Assembly: GCF_047495875.1 (NCBI RefSeq)
Contig: NC_092464.1
Coordinates: forward strand, 6,792,737 to 6,856,736
Origin: Pithys albifrons albifrons
Lineage: Eukaryota > Chordata > Aves > Passeriformes > Thamnophilidae
DNA length: 64,000 nt
Direction: 5' to 3'
A program made the position numbers and the translations under genes. Below are positions 47,281 to 58,610 of the stretch, piece by piece (the first letter of the stretch is position 1; each line of letters opens with the position of its first letter). The notes beneath the pieces were generated by a model. The model was not told the DNA's origin. It did not search any database and saw nothing but the letters and a program-made list of their open reading frames with translations.

Positions 47281-48713
47281 CCTGTGAGTCCAATACCAAG
47301 GAATCCTACTTGGTTAGGATCAAACCCATAGCCATGTGTCTCCTGCATCAACTCTTACAACCCCCCCAGCCCTTCTTCCTGTGCCACTCTGAATCTGCCT
47401 GACATTTCCCATGAAAACCGGCTGCTGGTTATGCAAGCCATGGATCTGGCTCAGCTCTGGATAAAGCCGGATCCAATTTTACAAACCCCATCTCACAAAC
47501 AAGTCCCTCTTCTATAAATAAACACAGAACCTGGAACGTTTGCCTGGCCCCTGAAACAAAAGGAATTTTGATACACGGCTTATATTTTTATTGCTAGTTA
47601 GTGTAAGAGAGGAGGAAACGCAAAAACACAGGCTGAGGCAGGATCTGTGCAAGCTTTCATTGGCAGATCAGCAACTGTATCCCCTTAATGACCTTTAAAA
47701 TGCCTCTTGTCTGTCATGCAAAATTGTATGGTCATTTTATGATGTGGACACATGTTCACAGAAGACCAAGCTGAGACTATCCATGAGACAGATGGCTCTC
47801 AATTAATCAATGTATTCTGAAAAGTGTGATTTTTCTCCCCTTAAAGGTGTAAGATTCCATTTTAAAATCAACTCCTATTTTCAAACCACAGACTCACCAA
47901 AAATGAATACACTGAATTCAGGGAGCTAAAGGTATCAGAGGTGACTCAAGCCATGTTCAAGACATCAGAATTATGACCAGATCACCAGCCCCCATCAGAA
48001 GCAGCAAATTTTTTTGGAGGCAGGGCAAGAGGATAAACATTAAAGCAACTCCCTTACACCAGCCCTTCCACTTGAAAACCACAGGTCCCTTGACACATAC
48101 TATGCTTAAATCTTTTTGGAAAACCATAGAAAGACATAGCCTTGAAATAGAAACATGAAGCAGTGCTTCAGAGGGCATCACTTTAAAAACAGGTCTTGGT
48201 TGCTCTGTATCCTCCCTGCCACAGCAAGCACCTAGAGAAAAGTAGCAAACAGATAACTCAGTGTAAAAAAATGGGTTGTATTTTCTAGTCATGCACTTAC
48301 AAAAGTCACAAAAGGAAGAGAAAGTGGAGTCCAAGTCTGATACTTGATCTGTGTTCATGCAACATCACACTGATCCACCCCTACAGCCACTAAGTGCTAC
48401 TACAGTATGAAAACTAATACAATAATAACCAAATCAAATGAGACATCTTTTACCTTCTCCCCAACCTCTCTAAAAGTTTTGAATAAGAACAATTAAATGA
48501 AAGCTGGCGGGCAGGGCATTGCTTAAGGTCAGTTGACACATCTCCTTCATGGTCAGTGAAATTCCATCTGCTAAGTCTGGTGAGTCCATGCCACAGGATC
48601 TCAGGAAGGTTTGGACAGGGGCTACGTTGGTGAGAGCAGAGTGAAGTCAGTGATGATAAGAGAAACAGCCTGAGCTGTTGTGAAACTGAGGAATCAAAAC
48701 CAGCTAATGGAAT
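47281..48713. other. Non-coding stretch with candidate segment 47560-47800
   Basis: The segment 47560-47800 holds TGATACACGGCTTATATTTT, CCCCTTAATGACCTTT and GTCATGCAAAATTG and looks like conserved non-coding DNA. The minus-strand 133-codon ATG frame (47957-48358) shows no domain, although part of it is hydrophobic. No gene was recognised. Confidence 0.5.
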
Positions 48714-48825
48714 GGAGAGAGGAGAAAAAAGAAGGGAAAGGAAGGGGAAGAGGAAGGGGATGGAGGGGGAGGGAAAGGGGGAAGGGGGAAGCAGGAGAGA
48801 GAGAGGAAAAGGAAGAGGAAGAGAA
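48714..48825 (+). repeat. G/A (purine) tract adjoining a CR1 3' end
   Basis: About 110 bases are purine except for two pyrimidines (T at 48761, C at 48792), with several GGGG and GGGGG runs. It abuts the 3' end of the minus-strand CR1 fragment that follows. The tract could adopt triplex or G-quadruplex structures. Frames through it encode Arg/Glu/Gly-rich low-complexity peptides and are not genes. Confidence 0.93.
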
Positions 48826-49490
48826 TTTCAGTTGGAAAGGACTTACAACTGTCATCCAGTCCAACTACCATCCAGTCCAACTACCTCATCGATTCTGTGT
48901 TGAGTAAGTTAAAGCATGTTACTAAGGGCACTGTGCAAATGCCTCTTAAACACTGACAGTCTTGGGGCATCAACCACCCCTCTAAGAAGCCTGTTCCAGT
49001 GTTTAACCACCCTCTTGGTAAGAAATGCTTCCTGATATTCCACGTAACCCTCACAACAGTACTTTAAACCATTCACATGTGTCGTATCACTGGATATCAG
49101 GAAGAAGAGCTCCTCCCTCTCCACTTCCCTTCCTCAGGAGACTGTAGAGAGTAATGAGTTTGCCCCTCAGCCTCCTTTTCTCCAAAGGAGACAAGCCCAA
49201 AGCCCTCAGCTGCTCCTCACAGGACATTCCTTCCTTTGCTTTGCTGATCTCCTCTGGACACGTTCAAGGATCTTCACATCCAGAACTGCACACAGCAGTG
49301 CTCCAGGTGAGGTCACACCAACACTGAATACCACAGGGCAGTCACCTCTTCTGACCAGCTGGTCATGCTGTGTTTGATGCACCGCAGGATGGAATTTGCA
49401 CTCTGGGCTTCCCAGGCTCACTGCTGACTCCTACTGAGCCTGCTACCAACAATCACCTCACTGCCCCTACATGTCAGCTGGGAAAAGAGA
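48826..49490 (-). repeat. CR1 LINE fragment, 3' part including ORF2 C-terminus, minus orientation
   Basis: On the plus strand the order of landmarks is the reverse complement of a CR1 3' half: TTTCAGTTGGAAAGGACTTA (3' end), CTTGGGGCATCAACCACCCC, GAGACTGTAGAGAGTAATGA, CCCCTCAGCCTCCTTTTCTC, CCTCAGCTGCTCCTCACAGG, CTCCAGGTGAGGTCACACCA and TTTGATGCACCGCAGGATGG. The minus-strand frame 48909-49124 reads like the C-terminal tail of CR1 ORF2 (HWNRLLRGVVDAPRLSVFKR), and the frame near 49206-49421 contains LERVQRRSAKQ, as in the CR1 reverse transcriptase tail region. The phases differ, so the copy is frameshifted and dead. The right limit is approximate. Confidence 0.95.
48853..48884 (+). repeat. 16-bp perfect tandem duplication inside CR1
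   Basis: CATCCAGTCCAACTAC occurs twice in immediate succession (48853-48868 and 48869-48884). CR1 3' ends normally carry this segment once, so the duplication happened in this copy or its parent. Confidence 0.92.
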
Positions 49491-50526
49491 TGGGTGCACA
49501 GGCAATGACACATATCTGTGTTTGTGCCATTAGGGAAAAAACTTTACACATTATTTCTTGGTTTCCAATGATTAGTAAAACAGAGAGATTTTTCTCAGTA
49601 TCCCTATTACCTTATTTTTCTTACTTTTTCTTTAGTCATTATTTAGTTCAACTCAAACTTACTGTTAAATGTACTCCCATCAATGATGGTGAACAAAGCA
49701 TTTAGGCACCTGTGTAACTCAAAGCAGATAACTAAGGCACACTCAGTAAAACTCACCCATATGCCTCACTTTTTTTTTCTCTGAATAGGGGCCCTCCATT
49801 GTTTTAAAAGCTGTATTTCTTTTCAGCTTAAAGTACTGCAGCCACAAAAATCAATGCACTGTGCTCCATCAGTGTGCATCTGTCACTCAGCTCCCAGCAT
49901 GGGGAAAAGAAGAAGCACACATAGAAAACACTCACCCAATCCCTTTCCTGTAAGAACAGCCAGGAGTAAAAAAATGCATAATTTAGCAGAACAGTTCTGG
50001 TTTTGTATAGGGTTTTAAATGTCAGCTGAGGTTATGTTTTTGTCTTCAGTTGCTGCTGGGTGTTGCTTCAAAGTCATTCTGAGTCACTACTCTCCATCTT
50101 CATCTGCTGATGGGCCCCCAGGTAGTGATGGAAACATAACTCCGCTTGACATGGATAACCTCCAATAAAGAAGTGACTTCCCTTTTGACATGTTGATTAG
50201 AATAAATGAGGGGAGATGGAAGGAAAGGCAAGTGTAGCCCTTGAAAAGCAAAGACAACGGGTCACATCCTGCTCTCTGATTCTGTGCCATCAGATTCACT
50301 GCAAGTTATTTGCAAAGCAGCAAGAAACTCATTAGATTGCTGCTAGGACTATTGATGGAAATGCAAATCTTTACTTACAGGATCTTATTCCACAGCAAAT
50401 TAACAGCAGGTTGTGGAAAACCAGAAATCTGTAGTCTCAGGTCTAGGAGTCCAGCAGAATGAAGCATAATCTCTGTTTTTCAGATGCCAGTACAAAAAAG
50501 GTCTAACTTCACTCAGTTTTTCCATT
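49491..50526. other. Non-coding stretch, no gene recognised
   Basis: T-rich patches occur at about 49602-49640 and a T10 run near 49770. An ATGCAAAT octamer lies at 50361-50368. No gene, and no CR1 sequence that I can trace, although CR1 fragments lie on both sides. Confidence 0.5.
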
Positions 50527-50570
50527 TTTTCCATTAGTTGCATCAACTAAAAGATGCAACTAATGGAAAA
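50527..50570. repeat. Perfect 18-bp inverted repeat (hairpin)
   Basis: TTTTCCATTAGTTGCATC (50527-50544) is followed after eight bases (AACTAAAA) by its exact reverse complement GATGCAACTAATGGAAAA (50553-50570). Both arms match at every position. A transcript could fold into a 44-nt hairpin, short for a microRNA precursor. An origin by template switching during replication is equally possible. A partial direct copy TTTTTCCATT precedes the left arm. Confidence 0.95.
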
Positions 50571-52504
50571 GAATGACTTAAAAGAATTTCCTCCAGGTTT
50601 CCATGAGCCTGAGTAAGGTGAGGATGAGAGCCTGAGTGTTCAGTAAGTTGGCCTGGTACATTATGAAAGGGCTATTCTCAGAGGGACACAGTCTGGCTGG
50701 CGCTTTACAAGACCAAGGGAAGTATCCTCCAGAGTCGAGCTTTTGTTTTGCCCTGGCACAAGACTTGCCAGTGCCAGTAATTCTTTCCATTACCTTCCAT
50801 GGCCTTTGGATGAGGTTCCTTATAGTGAATTCAGCTTTGGCTGCCCAAAGCGATACTTCATGAGATCATCTACCTCAGAAACCAGGTAGAAGGTTTCCAG
50901 AAAAATCCTGCTCTGGTCTTCCAACGGACCCTGCTGAGATGATGATTAAGTCATTATACTGGTTCCAGTAAGGCTACAAGTAACTGGATCACACAGCCAG
51001 CGGCTTCTCCACTCCAAGAAAGAACAGGAACACCCCCACACTCCACCCCCCATCTCAACCCCTCAGTATGGTCTGCACTCCTTGTCACATGCTCATTATC
51101 CACAGAGCAGCAAACATTGTCATTTACACCAATAAAAAGCTGAATTCAGCACTCTTTCCATAAAACGGATCGTGAACCCTTAGCACCACTTGCCTCTCCT
51201 TGGAATAATAAATTATGAGGACAAATGGCAGAATCATTATCAGTTTCAATATCCAGTCATAAATAGTCTTGTAAGAATGCTCAAATGATGGTGTTTTATT
51301 GCATTAGATATCACTTGCCATTAATTACAGCCTGAAACTTTTGCACTTTGATGAAAAGCATTTTAGCCAGCTCAGTTATAAATTTAAAACAGTCTTAAAA
51401 CAGAAGTCATTGCAACTTGTGGGGTGGTTTTGTTTTGTTTTTTTCTCTATAGATCTGAACACAAAAGAGCGTTTTTGGCTTGGAATGGCACAAAATCCAG
51501 GTTTTATAAAAGCTATTTTATTGCACATTCATTCAGCTTCAGCACTTTCAGCAAACTAACGGTACCCATGGCTATTTTTTACAATAACATTGCTGGCAGC
51601 TGGATTTCACTGCTACAGATAGTTCATTTTGTTTAGTGGGGGTTTTCTTCCTAATGATCTAGTGATGTTGTGAATCAACAAGATCTAGTTTACGTTTCTG
51701 CCCTGTTTCTTTTGTTTGGATCATTTCTCCTTCCTTCTGTCATTGTAACTCACCACGCAGGACAGAATCACAGAGCAAGTCTGGCACCAACAGCAGCTCA
51801 TGGGTCAGTCCTCAGCAAATCTGAAGCACCCAGAAAACCCCATATAGAGAAGTCAACTTCAGTCTAAGAGCTAAATTTTCAAACAATTGTAGGACCTGTC
51901 TTCAAATTTCCAGTTCGGAGGAATTCAGGCTCTGGTAATTTACGTTGCTGTTCCATGGCATTGATCACAATTTGCATTTGTTTGCAAAAGGGATTAAAAG
52001 GATTATTCCAAACCCACTCTGGGCATGGCAACCTTACAGCCACCACAGCCAAATCTCCCAGTGACCAGGATTCACAGCCTCTGCTGAGGTGAACAGCAGT
52101 GTATCTATTATAGCAATCCCTCTGGATTTAACATCCATGCATGAATGTATAGCCTCAAATCCAAGTGCACAGCAGCAGTTACACTAGATCCTAAATATAC
52201 AGATTTCTCAGTATATTTAGGGTAGACTTTTTTTACTTTCCTAGCCCTCCAGGAGGAATTATGGGTGGCCCAGAATTTAAATTATTGTCACAAGACCCGA
52301 GAGACAAAGGTTTGGCTCTTGTGCTGCCAAAGGCTCCCACTTTGGCCAGAGACACAGGAAAAATGTGCAGCTTCTCAGAGGTATGATAGAAATCTGCTGA
52401 AGTTTAAGAGAGCTAAGCTTAGGAGTCAAATTCCCATGACAGTCAATGGAGATCTGGTCCCTGCATTCAGCAGTGACTTCTTGCCCTGGAAGAAACGGCC
52501 CCCA
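50571..52504. other. Non-coding stretch with candidate regulatory segment 51100-51400
   Basis: The segment 51100-51400 is AT-rich and motif-like (CATTTACACCAATAAAAAGC, GGAATAATAAATTATGAGG, GCCATTAATTACAGCC) and resembles conserved non-coding DNA. A reverse octamer ATTTGCAT lies at 51970-51977. A short piece near 52436-52462 (GACAGTCAATGGAGATCTGG) recalls an old amniote repeat, but weakly. No gene was recognised. Confidence 0.5.
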
Positions 52505-53080
52505 GAAGATTTGCTCTGTGACCTTCCTGGAGACAAAGGTGAAGCTGACCAGCCTGCAGTTTTCTTGGCCCCTCCTTGCTGTCCTTGAGGGTGAATTGGA
52601 CATCAGTCTCTTCCAAGTCACTGGGGACCTTCCGTGATCACCTCCCCACTTTCAGAGATCATAGAGAGTAGTGTTGCAATGGCATCAACCCTCTTCCTCG
52701 GCACCCTCTAACACATCCATCTGGTCCCATGCACCCACAGAGACTCATTTTGCTTCACTAGTCCCTAAATTGATCCTCCCCTACTACATGTAGCACCTCC
52801 CTCCCCTAAATCATGCCACTAGACACAGAGATATAGAGGTTTGACTGTTACTGGAAGACCTTGGCAGTAATGACAAAGGGAAAGAGCACCTCAGATTTCC
52901 GCATGCCCTTTGTCACTAAGTTGGCCATCAAATTCAGCAGCAAATCAGTATATTCCTGTTTTCCTTTTTCTGGTGATTTAGTTATAGAAATCCTCATTCC
53001 TGCCCTTCACACCCTCAACAGTTTCATCTCACTTTTGGCTTTTTGAATTTCATCCATGTTAGAGCATATCTGAGATCTGA
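52505..53080 (-). repeat. CR1 LINE fragment, N-terminal reverse transcriptase region, minus orientation
   Basis: Read on the minus strand, the segment gives, in order and in shifting frames, KAKSEMKL (about 53050-53025), then MGPDG (about 52735-52720), then a stretch ending NCRLVSFTFVSRKVTEQI (about 52560-52505). These correspond to the CR1 ORF2 region before and within the first reverse transcriptase motifs (K-A-K-..-K-L, S-M-G-P-D-G, N-Y-R-P-V-S-L-T-..-G-K-V-M-E-Q-I in the family). Stops and frameshifts separate the pieces, so it is a dead internal fragment. Both limits are approximate. Confidence 0.88.
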
Positions 53081-56000
53081 GGACAAGTGACATTGGCCAA
53101 GACTCATCAGCACCTGTAAAAACAGATGTCATTGTTGCAACTTGACTGTTTCTTGAAAGGGTGACCATTTGCTTTTTGACACAAAAGTGAGAAATTGAAG
53201 AAAAACAGCCTAACTGCTCATTTAAGGCAGCCTGTTCTTTCCCTTCTGCTTAGCCTGTTAAAACCTCATTTGACAATCTGAGAGTTTAGCTCACAGTGCT
53301 CTTGCTTAAAATATAACAGATGGCCTTTAATAAGTAAATTGAAAAGTGCAAATAAGGTTAAAACAATTTTTCTTTATTGAATATCATTAACTTCAAGGCT
53401 GTCCACTTAAAAATGCTAATTAAACCTCACTTTCTTTTGCAGGGTTCTAGTGAAGAAATTGCCATGGGGTAAATTCCTCTTGTTTGCAGAGGACCAGCCC
53501 AGCACACTGATAGCAAACTGGGCTGTTACATGTCCCAAGCTTAAGAAGTACAGTTGGAAGCTTTCCATTATTTGTCCCTTCCATACTAGTTCCTTCCCAC
53601 AAACTAAACAAAGTCAAGAACAAAATTCAAAAGAGGTCAAGTGTGAAACCCTGCTCTGTCCACACAGCAAATAAAAGCTTCTCTAAAGGTCAGTATTAGT
53701 CCATCCCAGTTTTCACACAGGATTTCTAACACCATGCTATGGCCCTGCAGAATGTTGTGGGCTCTGTATTCCTGGCACCACACACAGAGTACAAGAGGTC
53801 CTTCAGCACATCGTCCCCACCTTACTCTTAATTTCCAGTGCAAATTTATTCCCAACCAGTATGTGTCAATTGCTCGTGTGCCAACACTGTTCTTTGGCTT
53901 GAATATCTTTTCCCCTGTTCTTCACCCCTAACCTGAAGGATTTTTATTGAATTATGGTATCACTTCACAGATTCTGTTTGCTTGGCAAAGCAACCTAAGC
54001 CTTCAGTCTCCCCTCCTAGGAGAGCCCTTCTCTTCCCATGATCAAGGTACCAGCTCTCTTCTTCACTGTTCCAGTTTTAATTCTGCTTTCTTCAGCACAA
54101 GAGAGCAGATTTGCAAATGTTCTCCCATGTTCAGTCTTACCAGATTTCTGCATGAGGCAGTGTTCCCACCTCAACTGGAAAGGCAGACAGTTAAGCTCCA
54201 GGATAACATTCACCTTCTTCATGGCCAGGTTCATACTCAGAGTTTCCAGTCATGTAAAAAAACTGGTACGTTTTTTATCTTTTACTACCTTTGCTCCTTC
54301 TGAAGGCTGAGCTCCCAGGAGGCACCATGACTCAGCCCCCAAAGACAGCCTTACGTTCAACTAAAACTGGTGGATGTAAAGCAGCCAACTTTTTGGAAAA
54401 CACCCTCAGGACAACAGCCCATCATCAGGAGCAGGGAGCTCTGGGTGCTCCCTCTGCCTGGTGGGTTTGACCCCAGGTCCCAGTTTGCAGGCCACAGGAA
54501 GCTCAGGGAGGGAGCAGTTTCCATATCTCCTGTGATCCTGAGCTACTGTAGAGGAAAAAGTCAAGATGCACCAGGCCAGAAGAGAGGGAGTCTGTGTGAG
54601 TTCCTGGGTCCCCTCACCAAGCAATTCCTGAGGTCAGATGCATTCTCCCTTCCCTCTCTAAACACAAGATTCTCACTCATCAGAGCAAGTTAATTTACTT
54701 TGCCATTTAAAGATTTGGAGTATAAATTATAAAATGCAGAACTTCATACAAATTACCTGTCCAGTCTCACCTCAGTGATTTCTCACACAGACAATCTGGC
54801 TGAATGTCAGCATCCCTCACCTCAAACTGCTCACACTATGGACAATCCAACACTGCCTGTCCAGTGACTCCAAATTACAACAATGCTTCTGGGCCAAAAT
54901 AGATGGGAAGGAGCCTCTTGACATTTACTTTTGACTTTAGAGGAAGCCCTTGCCCCATGGAGACTCATCTCTCTTGCTACAGAATCCCTGAACAAGGAGA
55001 GTTTAAAACCAACAGGCAGGGACAGTTGTGGCAGCACTTGTTTAACTGGTCTATTTATAAATCATGCCAAAACCACACACAAGAAACACAGAAAATGTAT
55101 ATTGACTGGACAAGCAGCAAAAAAATCTGTGGTGAAAGGTTTTTGGGAGAGTCGGCCATGATGCAAACATGAAATGCAGTTTATGTGCTTATTCATTCAG
55201 TTGAAGTCTCTGACTAAATCACTTACTGGATTAGCTGCACTCAATGTCTTCTCCCTCTGCTTGAGGTTTTCCTTCTAAGGAACAACAAAAGCAGGGACCT
55301 GAATAATTAGAAATGGAAATTGGGAAAACATATTGTTGCCATTCAATAACACCTTTCTTGATCAAAAGGGTGCTTCTGTTATATGCAACTGTCCTCAAGT
55401 AGGGCAGAATTCTAGGAAAGAAACAATACCAGGAGTGACAGGGGAATGGCCCATCCTAACCTAACAAGCTATGACAGCCATGTGAAGAGATGCTCCCAAG
55501 TGGTACAAGCTGTGATATCAAAGTTGTGTGAGACTCCTTTGCTTCTTATGTGCTTTCTGCAGAACGTTTTATTTTAAAATAAAAGCCCTCAGCTAAGAAT
55601 CAGCACCATTTCTGCTCTGTTTCCCTAAATCCTTCTGTTACGCAGCATGGCTTAGACTACTTTTTAAGGAGAATTTCATTTTCCAAAACACCAGTATTTA
55701 TCAGAACTGGAACAGAGTTGAGGTTTCAGGAGGGTAGTGCATAGATGTCAATCAGAGAGTAAATATTGTCTTCGAACAGCAAGTTGAACAGACCTTTGTT
55801 TTTCTGTGCAAGGCTTGTCTAAGTCTGAAGGGAGCTGTCTTTCCCTGAACCAGGGTTCTGAGCTTGCAGGCATAACACAAACGCCTGAGAGAGTTCAGCT
55901 TGAAGAGATAAACACAAGCAAGGGCATGGAACTAAAGGACAAAAAGCAAGAATATAAGGAACAAAGCTCTCAACCTATGTCTGCTGGATATCTCCATGCA

Positions 56001-58494
56001 GGTGTATGGAGAGGACTGCCCGACAAGAGTTGGGGAGGTCAGTCTCATGGATTTGACAGTAAAAACAGAGCATGTCTGGAACAAGAAAGCTTTCCAGTTG
56101 TACAGTGGTAACTGGGGACAAATCTTGTCTCCAAACTTGAGACCAACTTTCAATCAAGTCTTCAGGAGTTTTGGCACAAGAAGAAAAATAGGCTTTTTCC
56201 GTCCTCTTCTACACACCACTGCCTTTCTACTCAGCAGGGAGAAACATTTCACTCAGGAGACAAATCATCTGATCTGTTGTAGACATCTGCCACAAGGTAA
56301 GATGAACAATATCCAGAAACTCCTCTCCCTTGTGGTCCTCTTCTGTGATTGTAAAAGGAGCCCATATGACAGCAGACAGAGGTGTCTACACTGATCAGAT
56401 GAGTCCCACACCTGAGTGACCAGACTTCTGTTTGGCTGATGAGATCCTGAAAGAGGAATGACAACCAGATGGATGCATTACAGAGTATTCAGGCAAAATA
56501 TACCAGATAAAGCATCTTAAAACATATGACAAATATGTGTCATCAAAAGATGTTAGAGCTAAAAACACTCTACACAATTATAAACAACCCCAAAGTTGTT
56601 TGGCTGATGATTAAACATCGTGTCTAATGGTCTACTAGGCAGGCTGATGCACCAATGGATGAGGTAACAGTGAAAGACAGAAATCAGGGATCAGTATCCA
56701 TAGGCAGTGACAGCTGCTGCTTCACCCTTCTCCTCAGGGTTTGTGCTTCAAGAACACTGAACGAAGTCACTGAGTTCCCACAATGGTTGAGACATTCCCA
56801 GAAGTCTGGGATCACCACAGAAACATTGTTCTGTTTGTCAAGACCAACTTTAAGAAGCAACAAAGAAGCAGAAGAACAAGTAAATCAAAAGGACTCTTGG
56901 GGCTGGATTTCAGCAGGAGACAAGTTTACTCAGCAAAGTGTCACACAAGAGAAGCTCTCAGCATCCTTCAGAAGTGGAAACAGCTAACAAGGCAAACCAT
57001 CCACAAGAACAGGTTGTTTTCTGCTGCAAGAGCGGATAAAACAGCCCTAGGGGAAAAAACATCATCTAAAAATCTTATATTCTGGCAATATAAGCTGCGA
57101 TGACTGAAAGATAAACCACTTGAACTGGCTAACCAAAAGGACTTGACCTAGGCTACAACCGAGGGGTTACCTGAAGAATTCATCCCAAGTTCTTTTGCCT
57201 TGCACATCACATAGTACTTTTGATCTGCACAAAATGAGCTTAAAGTAACAAGAAGGTAAGATCCTTTGCTGCAGACATGATTTTGTACCTAATTTGCACA
57301 AGAATATAAAATTTCAAGCCACACAGAATCAGGGCTACAGTAACCTTCAAAGACACTTGTTACCAAAACCTCTTCACTGAACAGTGATGCCCTGGTATCA
57401 GATGAGTGAATGTTCATCCACTTGCCTGTTGCCCTTAGCCATTTGTTTGCCAGTTTCAATCCAGTTTAACATGAAGGTAGAGATCGTATCAAATTGAAAA
57501 TCCAAGATGTTATATGAAAAATCAGCAGCTGAGAAGAAAAATCCAAATTAACACTTTTCTGCTATGGAAGAGGTTATAATTTGGCTCCATATTCATGACA
57601 AGCACCAACAGCAGAGAGTTTAGTTCTCTAAATTGCTCTTTTCTTCCCTTAGCCCCTAACCTGCACGTAGCAGTCTGGGGACTAACGTAATAGAAATACA
57701 AATAAAACAAATGATTTGTTCAAAGTCCTTCTTTGGCTTTTTGTGGCTTTAGATACACATCCTTCACTGCACTGCTCTGTGATCTGTGGTGGTAGCTCAA
57801 CTCCAAAGGAAAAGAGAGCTGAAAAACAAAAAGGTCCCACTGGGATCGCACACGGCAGTATTCAGCTCAATTACTTATTAAAGCACCAACACAGCATAGA
57901 TTTTTTTCAGTACATTACTTATTCAATCAGAGCTCCAGCTCTCTCAGACTGATCCCTTAAGAAAAAGCAAACATCTTTCCCTGTTTGTTTCCAGCTGCAT
58001 CACAAAAGACTTTAAAGACTTCAGGCTGCAAAGAAAACTGTTTGTCTTTGGGTCATGGTACAGCAGGAGCTTGTGGGTGAATCCTGTGCAGCTCTGATTG
58101 ACTGGTGAGAGCACAGGGCCATCAAGCTAAGGAAGTTGCTAGGATTTTTCCATGTAACTCCTTGACCCACCTCCAACCTAGAGTAGTTTTGCTTGTGCAG
58201 GACAGGAACTACAGGCTAGACATTGATGAACGACCTCTTTGTGGCAACCAAGGGGTTTTTTTTACAGGAGACAAGATTAATTTTCCATCAAGTTAATCCA
58301 GACTGAGAGTAGTTTATCAGGTCTTTAAACACAGAACCTAACCTTTCATCTAGACAGGATGAGGATGCTATGTTGCTCACCTTGAAGGACAGTAAGGTCC
58401 CATATGGAGGAGGGAATCAAGCATTATCAAATATTTATAGGTAAAGACATTGCCATGCCTTTAGATTTGTGTTAGCTAATATGTTAATTAGGTG
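53081..58494. other. Non-coding stretch, no gene recognised
   Basis: The segment 53270-53445 is AT-rich and motif-like (TTAATAAGTAAATTG, AAATGCTAATTAAACC) and ends in a good-looking splice-acceptor string at 53426-53443 (see findings). Around 55800-56400 and 56655-57100 plus-strand frames of 100-132 codons are open; none matches a family I know. A T9 run lies at 58255-58263. No repeat was recognised. Confidence 0.5.
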
Positions 58495-58610
58495 ATAGAA
58501 TCACAGAATCAGTAAGGTTGGAAAATAACTCCAGGATCATTGAGTCCAGCTGATACCCTAACACCACTACTATACCAGAATAACATAAGGTAGACAAAGC
58601 TGTCCAAAAA
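58495..58610 (-). repeat. CR1 LINE fragment, extreme 3' end, minus orientation
   Basis: The plus strand starts ATAGAATCACAGAATCAGTA, i.e. the reverse complement of two CR1 terminal octamers. It continues with AGGTTGGAAAATAACTCCAG, GATCATTGAGTCCAGC and CCCTAACACCACTACTATAC, all typical of the CR1 3' end. Similarity fades after about 58580, so the right limit is uncertain. It is a short 5'-truncated copy. Confidence 0.93.

Noticed and set aside
48680..48907. Arg/Glu/Gly-rich open frames across the purine tract
   Set aside because: They are translations of a G/A simple repeat and run into the CR1 3' end.
48909..49124. Open minus-strand frame resembling a protein C-terminus as a host gene
   Set aside because: It is the decayed tail of CR1 ORF2, not a host gene.
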